Source: Rubricoccus marinus (GTDB taxonomy: Bacteria; Bacteroidota; Rhodothermia; Rhodothermales; Rubricoccaceae). From it: a stretch of DNA of 64,000 nucleotides. Location: contig NZ_MQWB01000001.1 of the NCBI RefSeq assembly GCF_002257665.1, forward strand, positions 185,151-249,150. The letters are read 5' to 3'. The notes beneath the pieces were generated by a model that was not told the origin of the DNA, made no database searches, and saw only the letters and a list, made by a program, of their open reading frames with translations. Of this stretch, positions 8,421 through 16,874 are shown piece by piece (the stretch's first letter is position 1; every line of letters starts with the position of its first letter). The translations under genes were made by a program, and so were the position numbers.

Positions 8421-9869
8421 ATGAGTCGACTTCCCGTTTTTGCCACGCTCCTCGCAGCGTTTCTACTCGCCCCCGCATCCCTCGCGCAGATCCGAGCCGT
8501 CGAGGCCTTCCCCGGGATCCGGTTCGATTTCCCCGTTGAGGTGGCCGTCGCGCCCGGCCAGCCCGAGCGGCTGTACGTCGTGGAAAAGGGGGAGGGGAGC
8601 ACGTCGCCCGAGGCGCCCTCGCGCATCCTCTCCATCGCGCCGGGCGAGACCGAGCCGACGGTTTTTCTGGACCTGACGGACGTGGCGTGGCCGGGCGCGG
8701 AAGCGGGGCTTTTGGGACTCGCCTTCCACCCGGACTACGCGAGCAACGGACGCTTTTTCGTCTACTACGGCGCCAGAGGCGTGCAGCGGACAGTGTTGGC
8801 GGAGTACCGCCGCTCGGCGCGCGATCCGCTCGTGGCAGACCCCGATGACCCCGTCGTCCTCTTGGAGGTGGAGCAGCCGCTGACGATCCACAACGGCGGC
8901 AAGATCAAGTTCGGCCCCGACGGATTCCTGTACGTCGCCTACGGCGACGGGCGCGGCCCGGGCGACGTGGACGGCAACGGCCAGAACCTCGCGACGCTGC
9001 TGGGCTCGCTCGTCCGCATCGACGTGGACGGCACGACGGGGAGCCTGCCCTACCGCATCCCGGCGGACAACCCCTTTCTCGATGTGAGCGGCGCCCGCCC
9101 CGAGATCTACGCCAGAGGCTTCCGCAGCCCGTGGAAGTTCACCTTCGACGCTGAGACTGGCGACCTCTGGTTGGGCGACGTAGGCGAGACCGACTGGGAG
9201 GAGATCAACGTCGTGGAGGCCGGCGGCAACTACGGCTGGGGCGAGATGGAAGGCTTCCAGTGCTTCGTGGACGACTGCGACCCAGACAAATACGACCTCC
9301 CGCTCTACGCCTACCCGCACACCGCCGAGACCACGGGCGGGCTCTCCATCACGGGCGGCTTCGTCTACCGCGGCACCGCGCTGGCCGGCCTGCAAGGCCG
9401 CTACCTCTTCGCGGACTTCGTCTTCCCCCGCCTGTGGGCGCTTCTCGACGACGCCTCTGGCGCCGACGTGATCCTCAACACCGTGCCCAACATCGCGTCC
9501 ATCAACGCCGACGCCTCGGGCGAGGTGCTGCTGACCTCGTTTACCGAGGGCAAGATCTACAAGGTGGTCCAGGGGCCTCTGGCGAACGGCCCCGGCGCAA
9601 CCGACGCCGCGCCGACGCTCGCGCTCCGGGGCGCCAACCCGGTCCGGAGCCGCGCGCGCCTCGCCATTGGCGCGGCGGCAGGCACGAGCGTGCGCGTCAC
9701 GGCGTTCGACGCCAGAGGCCGCGAGCTCGCGGTTGTCTACGACGGCGCCGTCTCGGCAGGCGATCTTGAGGTCGAACTCGACGCCAGCGGCTTCGCGCCC
9801 GGCGCCGTCTTCGTCCGCTTGGACGCGGCCTCGGGCCGCGTTGTCCTCCCGCTTACTGTGGTCCGCTAG
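8421..9869 (+). CDS. Second secreted PQQ-type sugar dehydrogenase with T9SS sorting domain
   Basis: 482 residues, a paralogue of the upstream gene 18 bases away, so the two arose by tandem duplication. Signal peptide MSRLPVFATLLAAFLLAPASLAQ. Propeller motifs match: IHNGGKIKFGPDGFLYVAYGDG, RGFRSPWKFTFDAETGDLWLGDVGETDWEEIN, GGNYGWGEMEGFQCF. The C-terminal T9SS sorting domain (GANPVRSRARLAIG, VRVTAFDARGREL, GFAPGAVFVRLD) is retained. The two copies differ in the insert after the N-terminal strand (EGSTSPEAPSRI), so substrate range may differ. Probably co-transcribed with the first copy and the CXXCH protein that follows. Confidence 0.92.
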   Translation: MSRLPVFATLLAAFLLAPASLAQIRAVEAFPGIRFDFPVEVAVAPGQPERLYVVEKGEGSTSPEAPSRILSIAPGETEPTVFLDLTDVAWPGAEAGLLGLAFHPDYASNGRFFVYYGARGVQRTVLAEYRRSARDPLVADPDDPVVLLEVEQPLTIHNGGKIKFGPDGFLYVAYGDGRGPGDVDGNGQNLATLLGSLVRIDVDGTTGSLPYRIPADNPFLDVSGARPEIYARGFRSPWKFTFDAETGDLWLGDVGETDWEEINVVEAGGNYGWGEMEGFQCFVDDCDPDKYDLPLYAYPHTAETTGGLSITGGFVYRGTALAGLQGRYLFADFVFPRLWALLDDASGADVILNTVPNIASINADASGEVLLTSFTEGKIYKVVQGPLANGPGATDAAPTLALRGANPVRSRARLAIGAAAGTSVRVTAFDARGRELAVVYDGAVSAGDLEVELDASGFAPGAVFVRLDAASGRVVLPLTVVR

Positions 9870-9888
9870 GCCACCCTCCCACCCGCCG

Positions 9889-10731
9889 ATGATCGTCAGG
9901 ACGCTCGCCACTCTTACCGTCCTTGCCCTGCCGCTTCTGGCGCTGACGTACCCGTACGGCGCGCCGTCGGGCTTCGACGGCTTCGACGGCACCTCTTGCG
10001 CCACCTGCCACCGCACGCCGGACGGGGACGCGAACACGAACGTGGGCACGGGCTCGGTCTCCATCACCGCGCCCGACGTGTACGTGGCCGGTCAGCCTCT
10101 GGCGATCACCGTGGCCGTGGTGAACACGACCGAGGCGGCGCCGGGCGGCTCGGGACGGCTCCAAGGCTTCCAGGTCTCCGTCCGTGACGCCAGCGGCACG
10201 CCCGTCGGCAGCTTCGACCTCCGGGGCTCGTCGGCGATTCAGTTCGCGGATGGGAACACGAACTACGTCACGCACACGACGGCGGGCAACCAGCAGTCCT
10301 CGTGGACCTTTGACTGGACGCCGCCCGCGGGCACGCCGCCCCAGGCCGTCACGGTCTACGCGGCGGCCAACGCCGCGAACGGAAACAGCAGCCTGACCGG
10401 GGACTACATCTATACCGCGCAGAAGGCCCTGGCGTTGGCCACGGCTGGCGAGCCTGGGCCAGACGAGAGCGCCGTCCAGCTCGGTGCCGTCTCGCCGCAG
10501 CCCGTGCGAGGCCAGGCCCGCGCGCGGCTTACGCTGAGCGAGCCTGGAGACGTGCGCGCGCGGCTTGTGGACGGCCTCGGCCGCACCGTCCGCGATCTCG
10601 CCAGAGGCGCCTATCCCGCCGGTGAGTCCCTGCTCGACGTCGACGCCAGCGGCCTCCCGTCGGGTGTGTACTTCCTCGTCGTGGACACGCCGCAGGGGCG
10701 CCGGACGGGGCGCGTTGTCGTCGCGCGCTGA
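9889..10731 (+). CDS. Exported CXXCH (heme-binding) protein with T9SS sorting domain
   Basis: 280 residues. The ATG at 9889 gives a signal peptide (MIVRTLATLTVLALPLLALT). A single CxxCH heme c motif, SCATCHRTPDG, lies near residue 37. It is followed by an Ig-like/reelin-like domain (residues ~50-190, with ITAPDVYVAGQPLAITVAV and YVTHTTAGNQQSSWTFDWTPP), the pattern seen in choice-of-anchor-V proteins. The C-terminus is a T9SS type-A sorting domain (VSPQPVRGQARARLTLS, VRARLVDGLGRTV, LPSGVYFLVVDT). It lies 19 bases downstream of two sugar dehydrogenases and may accept their electrons; that link is inference from position. Confidence 0.85.
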   Translation: MIVRTLATLTVLALPLLALTYPYGAPSGFDGFDGTSCATCHRTPDGDANTNVGTGSVSITAPDVYVAGQPLAITVAVVNTTEAAPGGSGRLQGFQVSVRDASGTPVGSFDLRGSSAIQFADGNTNYVTHTTAGNQQSSWTFDWTPPAGTPPQAVTVYAAANAANGNSSLTGDYIYTAQKALALATAGEPGPDESAVQLGAVSPQPVRGQARARLTLSEPGDVRARLVDGLGRTVRDLARGAYPAGESLLDVDASGLPSGVYFLVVDTPQGRRTGRVVVAR

Positions 10732-10899
10732 GCAGGGGCGTAGGGCCTCTGGCGTAGAGAAAACGCGGGGCGGCCGAGTTAGGAGCGACAAAAAGGGGTG
10801 GCAGAAGCCCGTTCGGACGCGCGAGCGTTCCTAGGATGCGCGTTGATTTGCCTGCACACCTGAGGGCGCGATACCGGAACTGCCCCCTCAACCTGTACC

Positions 10900-13158
10900 G
10901 TGTCGCTACCCCACCATTCCGCGCTCGACGTCGCGCTTCGTCAGTCGGCTGCCCTGCTCCAATCGCGAGGGCTGTACGTCCTCCGCCTCGAACTCGACGG
11001 CCACGTGCAGGCCGTCGCGAGTACAGGGGAGTCCCTGACGCAAGACGCGATGCAGGTGGCCCTCGCCGCCCTCGTGGACGATGGGGAGCTCTCCGTCGTT
11101 GGGGCCACTATTGGCGTGGATGTCCCGCACGTGGAGGCGGTGTGGCTCGGGGACGAGCGGCACGCCCTCCTCGCGCTTTGCGACGCGCCCATCGGCGACT
11201 GGCACCTCTCGGAGGCCGGGGCTCTCGTTTCGGCGCTGATCTACGCGGAGTACAAGGGCGTAGAGCTGGACCACGCGCGCTTCCTCCGCGCGCTGACAGC
11301 GGACCCCGCGCCGCTGGACGAGCGGCTCCACAACGCGCTCACGCGAGCGTCGTCCCTCCTGGGGCTCGAAGCGGCCGTGTTCCTCTGCGTCGAGTCCGAG
11401 GAGTGGAACGTGGAATCCGTGCACGACCCCGGCGGCATCGTCAACCACGGGCGGCTGCTGGCCTCTGGCGCACTGGCGTCCATCACGTTCCGCGCCAGCG
11501 GCTCGGTCGGCATTCACGATGTCGCGGCCTCGGCGTTCGCAGCGCCGGGCGAGGTGGGCGCGTTCCTGGGGGCGCCGATTGTAGCGGGAGGGCAAGGCCT
11601 CGGCGTGCTCGCGTTCCTGGGCCGAGAGGCGCGGCCGGAGCCGTTCGGGCCGCCCGCGCGGGAGCTGGTGGAAACGCTGGCGCGATGGGCCGGAGCCGCC
11701 CTCGGCGGGCGGGCCTCGGCGCAACGCCTGGCCGAGCAGGAGGCGACGCTCTCGCGGCTGTTCTACGCCTCGCCGTACCCCGTCGGCGTGGCCGAATGGC
11801 GGACGGCCCCTGGCGAGCCCGACGACCTCGAACTCGTGGAGGCCAACGAGTCCGCCGTTCGGATGCTAGGCGCCGGCCCTGGCGACACGTTTTCCGAGGT
11901 GCTCCCGCCAGCGGCCGTCCGGCTCTGGACCGGCGCCTGCCGCCGCGCCACCGTGGACGAGAGCGTGCAGCGATTCCGCGCGGACCTGGTGCCGCCGGGC
12001 GAGACCGAGGCCCGCCGCTACCGCGTCTCGCTCTCGCTCATCACCGCACCGACGCCCGAGCGGCCCGGCCGCGTCACCTTTCTCGCCGAGGACGTGACGG
12101 CGCGCCGCCACATCCGCGACAACCTGCACGGGCGCGAATCCCAACTCCGCATCGTCCTGGAGCACGCGCCTATTCTGCTGTTCGAGCTGGACGAGGCGGG
12201 GCACTTCGTGTTCTGCGAGGGCCGCGCGCTCGCGCTTTCGGGCATCCGCTCCGAGGACCTGATCGGCGTTTCCGCCGTGGAGCGTTACCGGAACCACCCG
12301 GAGACGATGCAAGGGTTCAACCGCGTGCTCTCCGGCCAGGCGAGTTCGTGGACGCTCACGCTCGGCTCCCGCGAGTTCGAGGTCTACGCCGAGCCCTCCC
12401 GGGACCGCGACAACGCGATCTCGGGCGCCAGAGGCGTCGCCGTGGATGTGACCGAGCGCCGCAACGCAGAGCGGATCGCCGCCCGCGCGAGCGAGGAGGC
12501 CGCCGACGACGCACGCCACAGCGCCGACCTCGTCTCGCTGCTCAGCCACGGCCTGCGCGTGCCTCTGGCGACAGTCCTGGGCTACGCGGACCTGATGGAG
12601 GACGAGGACGGGGAGGCCGCCGAGGCCGCGGGCGCCATCACGCGCGCCGCGCAGGAGATCCTCGACACGCTGGACGGATTCCTGGACCTCACGCAGCTTT
12701 CTGCCCTCCGCACCGTCGCGCCCCGCCCAACGGGGACGACGGGCCTAGAGGCGACCGTGAACCGCGCCGTGGCCGAAGGCGCCTCTGGCGTGCCGGTCTC
12801 GGTAGAGGTGGTGCCGTTGGAGACGCCGATCCTGCTGGACCTCAGCCTCTTCGGCGCCGTCATCAGCCGCGTGGCCGAGCTTGCCGAAGGCTCGCTAGAG
12901 GTGAGCGCCGAGGCGGCCGGTGCGCACCTCTTCGTCCGGCTCTTCTCGCCCGGCCTGGCCTCCCGCCTGGGAGGCGACTCGCTGGACACCGCCTATGTGC
13001 ATCACGCCGTCGCGGCGCTGGACGCCGAACTCGCGCTGGGCGCCGACGGCAGCGTCGGCATCGGCGTGCCTGTCCTGCCGGCGCCGATCGTCCACCTGGC
13101 CACGGCGCCTTCGGGCGACGGCTCGTTGCGCGCGGCGGAGCTGATCACGAGGCTCTGA
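10900..13158 (+). CDS. GAF/PAS sensor histidine kinase-like protein with degenerate ATPase domain
   Basis: 752 residues from a GTG start. No signal peptide. A GAF-like region is seen around residues 130-280, then two PAS-like segments (around 285-410, FYASPYPVGVAEW, and 415-530, RESQLRIVLEHAPILLFELDEAGHFVF). A HisKA dimerisation/phospho-acceptor helix at about 545-610 has SLLSHGLRVPLATVLGYADLM, matching the H-box SHELRTPL with Glu-to-Gly and Thr-to-Val changes. The C-terminal ~140 residues are where HATPase_c should be, but N, G1 and G2 boxes are not recognisable. It may be a phosphotransfer or signalling adaptor rather than an active kinase. No response regulator is next to it. Confidence 0.8.
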   Translation: MSLPHHSALDVALRQSAALLQSRGLYVLRLELDGHVQAVASTGESLTQDAMQVALAALVDDGELSVVGATIGVDVPHVEAVWLGDERHALLALCDAPIGDWHLSEAGALVSALIYAEYKGVELDHARFLRALTADPAPLDERLHNALTRASSLLGLEAAVFLCVESEEWNVESVHDPGGIVNHGRLLASGALASITFRASGSVGIHDVAASAFAAPGEVGAFLGAPIVAGGQGLGVLAFLGREARPEPFGPPARELVETLARWAGAALGGRASAQRLAEQEATLSRLFYASPYPVGVAEWRTAPGEPDDLELVEANESAVRMLGAGPGDTFSEVLPPAAVRLWTGACRRATVDESVQRFRADLVPPGETEARRYRVSLSLITAPTPERPGRVTFLAEDVTARRHIRDNLHGRESQLRIVLEHAPILLFELDEAGHFVFCEGRALALSGIRSEDLIGVSAVERYRNHPETMQGFNRVLSGQASSWTLTLGSREFEVYAEPSRDRDNAISGARGVAVDVTERRNAERIAARASEEAADDARHSADLVSLLSHGLRVPLATVLGYADLMEDEDGEAAEAAGAITRAAQEILDTLDGFLDLTQLSALRTVAPRPTGTTGLEATVNRAVAEGASGVPVSVEVVPLETPILLDLSLFGAVISRVAELAEGSLEVSAEAAGAHLFVRLFSPGLASRLGGDSLDTAYVHHAVAALDAELALGADGSVGIGVPVLPAPIVHLATAPSGDGSLRAAELITRL

Positions 13159-13162
13159 TCCC

Positions 13163-13200
13163 GCCTCTGGCGCCACGGGTCGAAGCCGAGCGCCAGAGGC
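13163..13200. terminator. Motif-pair hairpin between convergent genes
   Basis: GCCTCTGGCGC (13163-13173) and GCGCCAGAGGC (13190-13200) form an 11-bp perfect stem with a 16-base loop. It sits exactly between the convergent stops at 13158 and 13205, so it could end both transcripts. There is no T-run. Both arms are copies of the genome-iterated motif. Confidence 0.5.
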
Positions 13201-13204
13201 CGCG

Positions 13205-14860
13205 CTACCGCGTTTTGACGGCCGTGAACGTCTCGGCGAACCCCGCGCCCTCTACGCGGACGACGTACACGCCCGGCGCGAGGCCGCGCCCGATCTCGAC
13301 CCGCGCCTCTGGCGTCTCCGCGTCCGAGACCGAGAGCCGGCGGCCGAGCGCATCATAGACGCTCACCTGGACGGCCGTGTTGGCGGGCGCCTGGATCAGG
13401 ATCGTGGTCGCTTCGCGAAACGGGTTGGGGCGCGGGCGGCTCACCGCCAGAGGCCTCTGGCGAGGCTCGAAGCCCTCCACGCGGCTGGGTTCAAACGCGC
13501 CAGATGCCTGCGCGGCGAGAACGCGGCGGGCGTCAGAGCGGAGGTGGGTAATGGAGTCGAAGCGGTCGGTGCCCTGCGCGTAGACGAGGGCGAAGGTGAC
13601 TGATGTAGAGCTATCGGGGAGTAGCCGGAATGGGCCGCTGCCGGGGATGCCGCGGCGGTCTCCAGCGGGGATTGGGGTGCCCGCCCCGTCTGCGTTGACC
13701 TCGCTCCATCCCTCGCCGCTTACGGGATCACCTGCGTACAGAAACCGAGTCCTGGGGTATTGGGCGGGTTGCCGATATCCGTTGCCGTTCGCGCGCATAA
13801 CGCTTCCGTCCCCCCATCTCCCCTGCAGGTAGTTGTAGAACTGGAAGACTCCGTCTGGGTCGCCCGATGTGCAGTGTGGGCAGGTAAGCGCGTAGAGGGC
13901 CGAGCCAGTCAGGCCGAGCGGCTCCCCAGGCTCGTCCACCGTACCGTCTCCATCGTCATCGCGCCCGTTCGCTAACCCCACAGGGCCTCTGGCGACCACG
14001 ACCCCGTGGGCCGGGGGAGCGCCATTGAAAAAGGGGTCGGTATCGGTGCCGTTGTAGACGTACAGCATCTGCGCCGTCGTGTCCGTCCCGATACGATCAT
14101 TGGTCCTCTCGCCAATATCAAAGTCGTGGTGGAGGCCGACGTACGCACTGTCGAGCGGCGTGCCGTTGCGGTTCGTGATCGTGAAGCGGTAGAACGTCTC
14201 GTCCCGGAACGGGGAGGTACGGATCGCGAACGCTTCAGCCGCTACATCCACTCCGGCAGCCGTTTCGCCAAAGGGGGTGCCCGAAGCCATGTCGGTCATC
14301 GCCCAGAAGGCCATCACGTCGCCTCGGATCGCGGGCTGGTCGCCCGCTTCGAGGTCGTAGTTGCCCGCGATGCCGTCGCCGTCCAAGACGGGCGCGCCGA
14401 GGTGCACCGGCCACTCCGCCAAGTCGGCCTCTGGCGTCGCACCGGCGTAGTACGCCGCGATGTCATCGCGGGAGACCACCCAGATTCTGTCCGCCTCCGC
14501 GCACGCGGTGGAGTCCGGTGGGACGTGGTCGGCGCCCGTCTGGCCTGGCCGAAACACGAAGTTGGTGTAGCGCGCAGCGGACGCGCGGATGTCGCCGCCG
14601 ACCTTCCCGCCGAGCCACAGGGTGGACGCGAAAACGGGCGAGCGCGGCTGCCCGTTCAGCGCGTTCTCTCCGAGCGGTGTCACGTAGCCGCTGCCGTCGG
14701 TCGTCTGGTTGCCGTAGAAGAGGTTGCCGTTGGTGAACAGCGCCGCCTCCACGTCCACGCCGCGCAGCCGCGCCTCGGCGGTGCCTAGCGCGCACGTCTG
14801 CGCGCCAGAGGCCATCGCGGGGAGCGCGAACAGCGCGAGGAAGAGGGCGGCCCGGAGCAT
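13205..14860 (-). CDS. Large T9SS-sorted secreted protein of unknown function
   Basis: 551 residues. Signal peptide MLRAALFLALFALPAMASGAQ. The body has no enzyme motif I know. It has blocks typical of Rhodothermota/Bacteroidota secreted proteins (NGNLFYGNQTTDGSGYVTPLG, FVFRPGQTGADHVPPDSTAC, YRFTITNRNGTPLDSAYVGLHHDFDIG) and an acidic Ca-like loop NGRDDDGDGTVDEPGEP. The C-terminal ~75 residues are a T9SS sorting domain: RPRPNPFREATTILI, VQVSVYDALGRRLS, LAPGVYVVRVEG. It should be exported and anchored or released at the surface. Function unknown. Confidence 0.82.
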   Translation of the reverse strand: MLRAALFLALFALPAMASGAQTCALGTAEARLRGVDVEAALFTNGNLFYGNQTTDGSGYVTPLGENALNGQPRSPVFASTLWLGGKVGGDIRASAARYTNFVFRPGQTGADHVPPDSTACAEADRIWVVSRDDIAAYYAGATPEADLAEWPVHLGAPVLDGDGIAGNYDLEAGDQPAIRGDVMAFWAMTDMASGTPFGETAAGVDVAAEAFAIRTSPFRDETFYRFTITNRNGTPLDSAYVGLHHDFDIGERTNDRIGTDTTAQMLYVYNGTDTDPFFNGAPPAHGVVVARGPVGLANGRDDDGDGTVDEPGEPLGLTGSALYALTCPHCTSGDPDGVFQFYNYLQGRWGDGSVMRANGNGYRQPAQYPRTRFLYAGDPVSGEGWSEVNADGAGTPIPAGDRRGIPGSGPFRLLPDSSTSVTFALVYAQGTDRFDSITHLRSDARRVLAAQASGAFEPSRVEGFEPRQRPLAVSRPRPNPFREATTILIQAPANTAVQVSVYDALGRRLSVSDAETPEARVEIGRGLAPGVYVVRVEGAGFAETFTAVKTR

Positions 14861-15011
14861 GAGATGCAGAGAGATGCTTGTGCAAGTCTAGCCCCCCCCG
14901 GCCTCTGGCGGCAAGGCACGCGGGCGCGCCTCTGGCGTGCGGGTGAAGGCGGCGCGATGGACTCCGCCAGAGGCCCCGCGCTAGGTTCTGGGCGGTCTCC
15001 CCGCTGCGCAC

Positions 15012-15461
15012 GTGTCTACTCCTCCCATGTTCGTCCCCGAGTACAACAAGCCCGACAGCCCGGGCATCCACATGGGCTTCGACAACACCGTCGCGATCTA
15101 CCAGGTCGTGGCGCCAGAGGACACGTTCGAGGCGGCGGCGACCGAGGCGGTGGACTTCCTCCGCGAGGCAGAGCAGCGCTTCCCCGGCTGGCCCCGCGTG
15201 TTCTACCTCGACGTGGCCGGCCACGACGGCGACGCGGGCGGCTTCGACCCCGACTTCTACGAGTTCCAGCAGGAGTTCTTCTTCAGCGTCCTCGCCCCGT
15301 TCATCTCCGCCGCCGAGATGCCGCTCACGGGCGGGCTCGTGAACCCGGAGCCGCAGCGGAACGACGTCCCGGACGCGCTGCGGTTCGGGGAGGACGTGCG
15401 GCCGCACGCGGGGCAGGTGGTGCCGGACCACGGCGGCACGCCCACCGGCGACGGCGCCTGA
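15012..15461 (+). CDS. Small acidic protein of unknown function
   Basis: 149 residues from a GTG, or 144 from the in-frame ATG at 15027. No signal peptide. It is acidic and aromatic-rich (YNKPDSPGIHMGFDNTVAIYQVVAPEDTFEAAATEAVDFLREAEQRFPGWPRVFYLDV), with a long conserved-looking helix EAVDFLREAEQRFP. The C-terminus is low complexity. No family is recognised. Codon use is normal for the window, and it is followed by a strong hairpin, which supports it being a real gene. Confidence 0.65.
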   Translation: MSTPPMFVPEYNKPDSPGIHMGFDNTVAIYQVVAPEDTFEAAATEAVDFLREAEQRFPGWPRVFYLDVAGHDGDAGGFDPDFYEFQQEFFFSVLAPFISAAEMPLTGGLVNPEPQRNDVPDALRFGEDVRPHAGQVVPDHGGTPTGDGA

Positions 15462-15488
15462 GCCTCTTGCGCCAGAGGCCCCAACAGA

Positions 15489-15523
15489 CCGCGCCCCGCC
15501 CGGAGTCTCCAGGCGGGGCGCGG
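15489..15523. terminator. Bidirectional hairpin between convergent genes
   Basis: 12-bp perfect stem CCGCGCCCCGCC / GGCGGGGCGCGG with an 11-base loop, lying 27 bases after the stop at 15461 and 27 before the opposing stop at 15550. No U-tract on either side, so termination is likely but not proven. Confidence 0.6.
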
Positions 15524-15549
15524 TGCGTAAACAGACGGCTCGCCAGAGG

Positions 15550-16488
15550 CTAGCGCGGGTCCTGCTTCGCGGCCTCGATGGCCGAGACGAACACGTCCAT
15601 CGGCTGGTTGCCGTTGACGAAGCGGCCGTTGACGAAGAAGCCCGGCGTGCCGCGCACCCCGTACTCCTCGCCGAGAGCCATCTGCGTGTCCACGCCAGAG
15701 GCCGCGGCCTGATAGGTGCTAGAGCTTTCGTCAGTCGCGCAGGTGCTCCACGCGGCCATGTCGATGCCGGAGCCCGCGAGCGCGGCGCGAGACTTCGCGA
15801 TGACGTTGCCGGTGTTGATGGCGCTCTGCTCGTCGAAGTAGAGGTCGTGCAGCGTCCAGAAGGCGTCGTTGTTCTGCTCGGCGGCGCACGAGGACGCGAT
15901 GGCGGCCGGGCGCGCCCACGGGTGGTTGCCCAGCGGGAAGTGCGCGTAGACGAGCTTCACGTCCTCGGGGTAGGCCGCGAGCACCTGCTTGACCGTACCG
16001 GCGGCGCGGCTGCAGTAGGGGCACTGGAAGTCCGAGAACTCGACGATGGTCACGGGCGCGTCGGCGGGGCCTCTGGCGGGGAGCCCGGCGACGGAGGACG
16101 CGAGGGCGGCCGAGCGGACGCGGGCCTCCGCTTCGGCTTCCGAGTCCGCGTTGGCGCGCGCTTCAGCGAGTTCCTCGACGGAGCGGCTCACGTCGATCGG
16201 GTCGGACGCGATGAGGTACATCGCGGAGTTGTCGCGCGTGACCAGGAACGGCTGCGGCGGCTGGCCGGCGATCAGGAACGTGCCCTCGTCCATGCCGTCG
16301 GCTGCGGCCTTGAGCGTGTCGATGCGCACGTCGAGGTCGGCGACCTGCGGGAACTCGTGCTTGAGGTTGGCGATGATCTGCGCCTTGCGGTCCTCGCCGC
16401 CAGAGGCGGTTTGGCTGTTGGCGGGGCCGCAGGCGACGACGAACGTCGCGAGAAAGGCGAGGGAAAGCGCGCGGAGGGTGGGCATCAA
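15550..16488 (-). CDS. DsbA-like thioredoxin-fold lipoprotein
   Basis: 312 residues. Signal peptide and lipobox VVACG (Cys around 20). Residues ~40-100 are an N-terminal region seen in exported DsbA/DsbG-like proteins (DLDVRIDTLKAAADGMDEGTFLIAG). After a helical linker (VEELAEARANADSEAEAEARV), a thioredoxin_4/DsbA domain starts near residue 140 with FSDFQCPYCSRAAGTVKQVL, a CPYC active site. The cis-Pro loop is VRGTPGFFVNGRFV. Likely a periplasmic disulfide oxidase or isomerase. It sits alone between convergent neighbours. Start could equally be the second Met at 16485. Confidence 0.9.
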   Translation of the reverse strand: MMPTLRALSLAFLATFVVACGPANSQTASGGEDRKAQIIANLKHEFPQVADLDVRIDTLKAAADGMDEGTFLIAGQPPQPFLVTRDNSAMYLIASDPIDVSRSVEELAEARANADSEAEAEARVRSAALASSVAGLPARGPADAPVTIVEFSDFQCPYCSRAAGTVKQVLAAYPEDVKLVYAHFPLGNHPWARPAAIASSCAAEQNNDAFWTLHDLYFDEQSAINTGNVIAKSRAALAGSGIDMAAWSTCATDESSSTYQAAASGVDTQMALGEEYGVRGTPGFFVNGRFVNGNQPMDVFVSAIEAAKQDPR

Positions 16489-16592
16489 CGTGTCGGGGTG
16501 GCGAAGGCGTACAGACTACGGCGGCCCGAACGAGGGGCGCTGCGAGTCTGGTGTGTGGTTTCAGCCTCTGGCGCGGTGGGCTTAAGTGGGAG

Positions 16593-16662
16593 GGATGAGG
16601 GATGAGGGATGAGGGATGAGGGATGAGGGATGAGGGATGAGGGATGAGGGATGAGGGATGAG
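16593..16662 (+). repeat. Heptanucleotide tandem array (GGATGAG)10
   Basis: Ten perfect back-to-back copies of GGATGAG. Immediately downstream is GAGGGGCGCCG and a TTTGTTCCGCC block that also follows the same array at 47221, so array plus flank form a dispersed element. It lies in the 386-bp gap between the DsbA-like gene and the lipoprotein gene at 16875, whose rest shows only copies of the iterated motif. Confidence 0.95.
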
Positions 16663-16874
16663 GAGGGGCGCCGCCCTATTTGTTCCGCCTCTGGCGCCAG
16701 AAGCCGAGCCGGCTCACCTTCCAGTCCCCACCAGCCTGCCGCCTGCGGTGGACACGGCGCGCACCGGCCGGTAGACGCCTGGCAGCGCCAGAGGCCCGGT
16801 TTTGCCACCTACGGCTCGGTTCGCCCCGCCTTGGCACGATCTCCGCATTCACGTGGGTGCCTTCCCACACTGCC

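Noticed and set aside
10836..13358. An 840-residue ORF in another frame over the sensor kinase gene
   Set aside because: Its translation is an Arg/Pro/Gly-rich shadow without domains, whereas the 10900-13158 frame shows GAF, PAS and HisKA features.
16593..16662. CRISPR or coding repeat in the GGATGAG array
   Set aside because: Pure 7-bp tandem repeat; the translated SLIPHPSS pattern is a frame artefact of the period.
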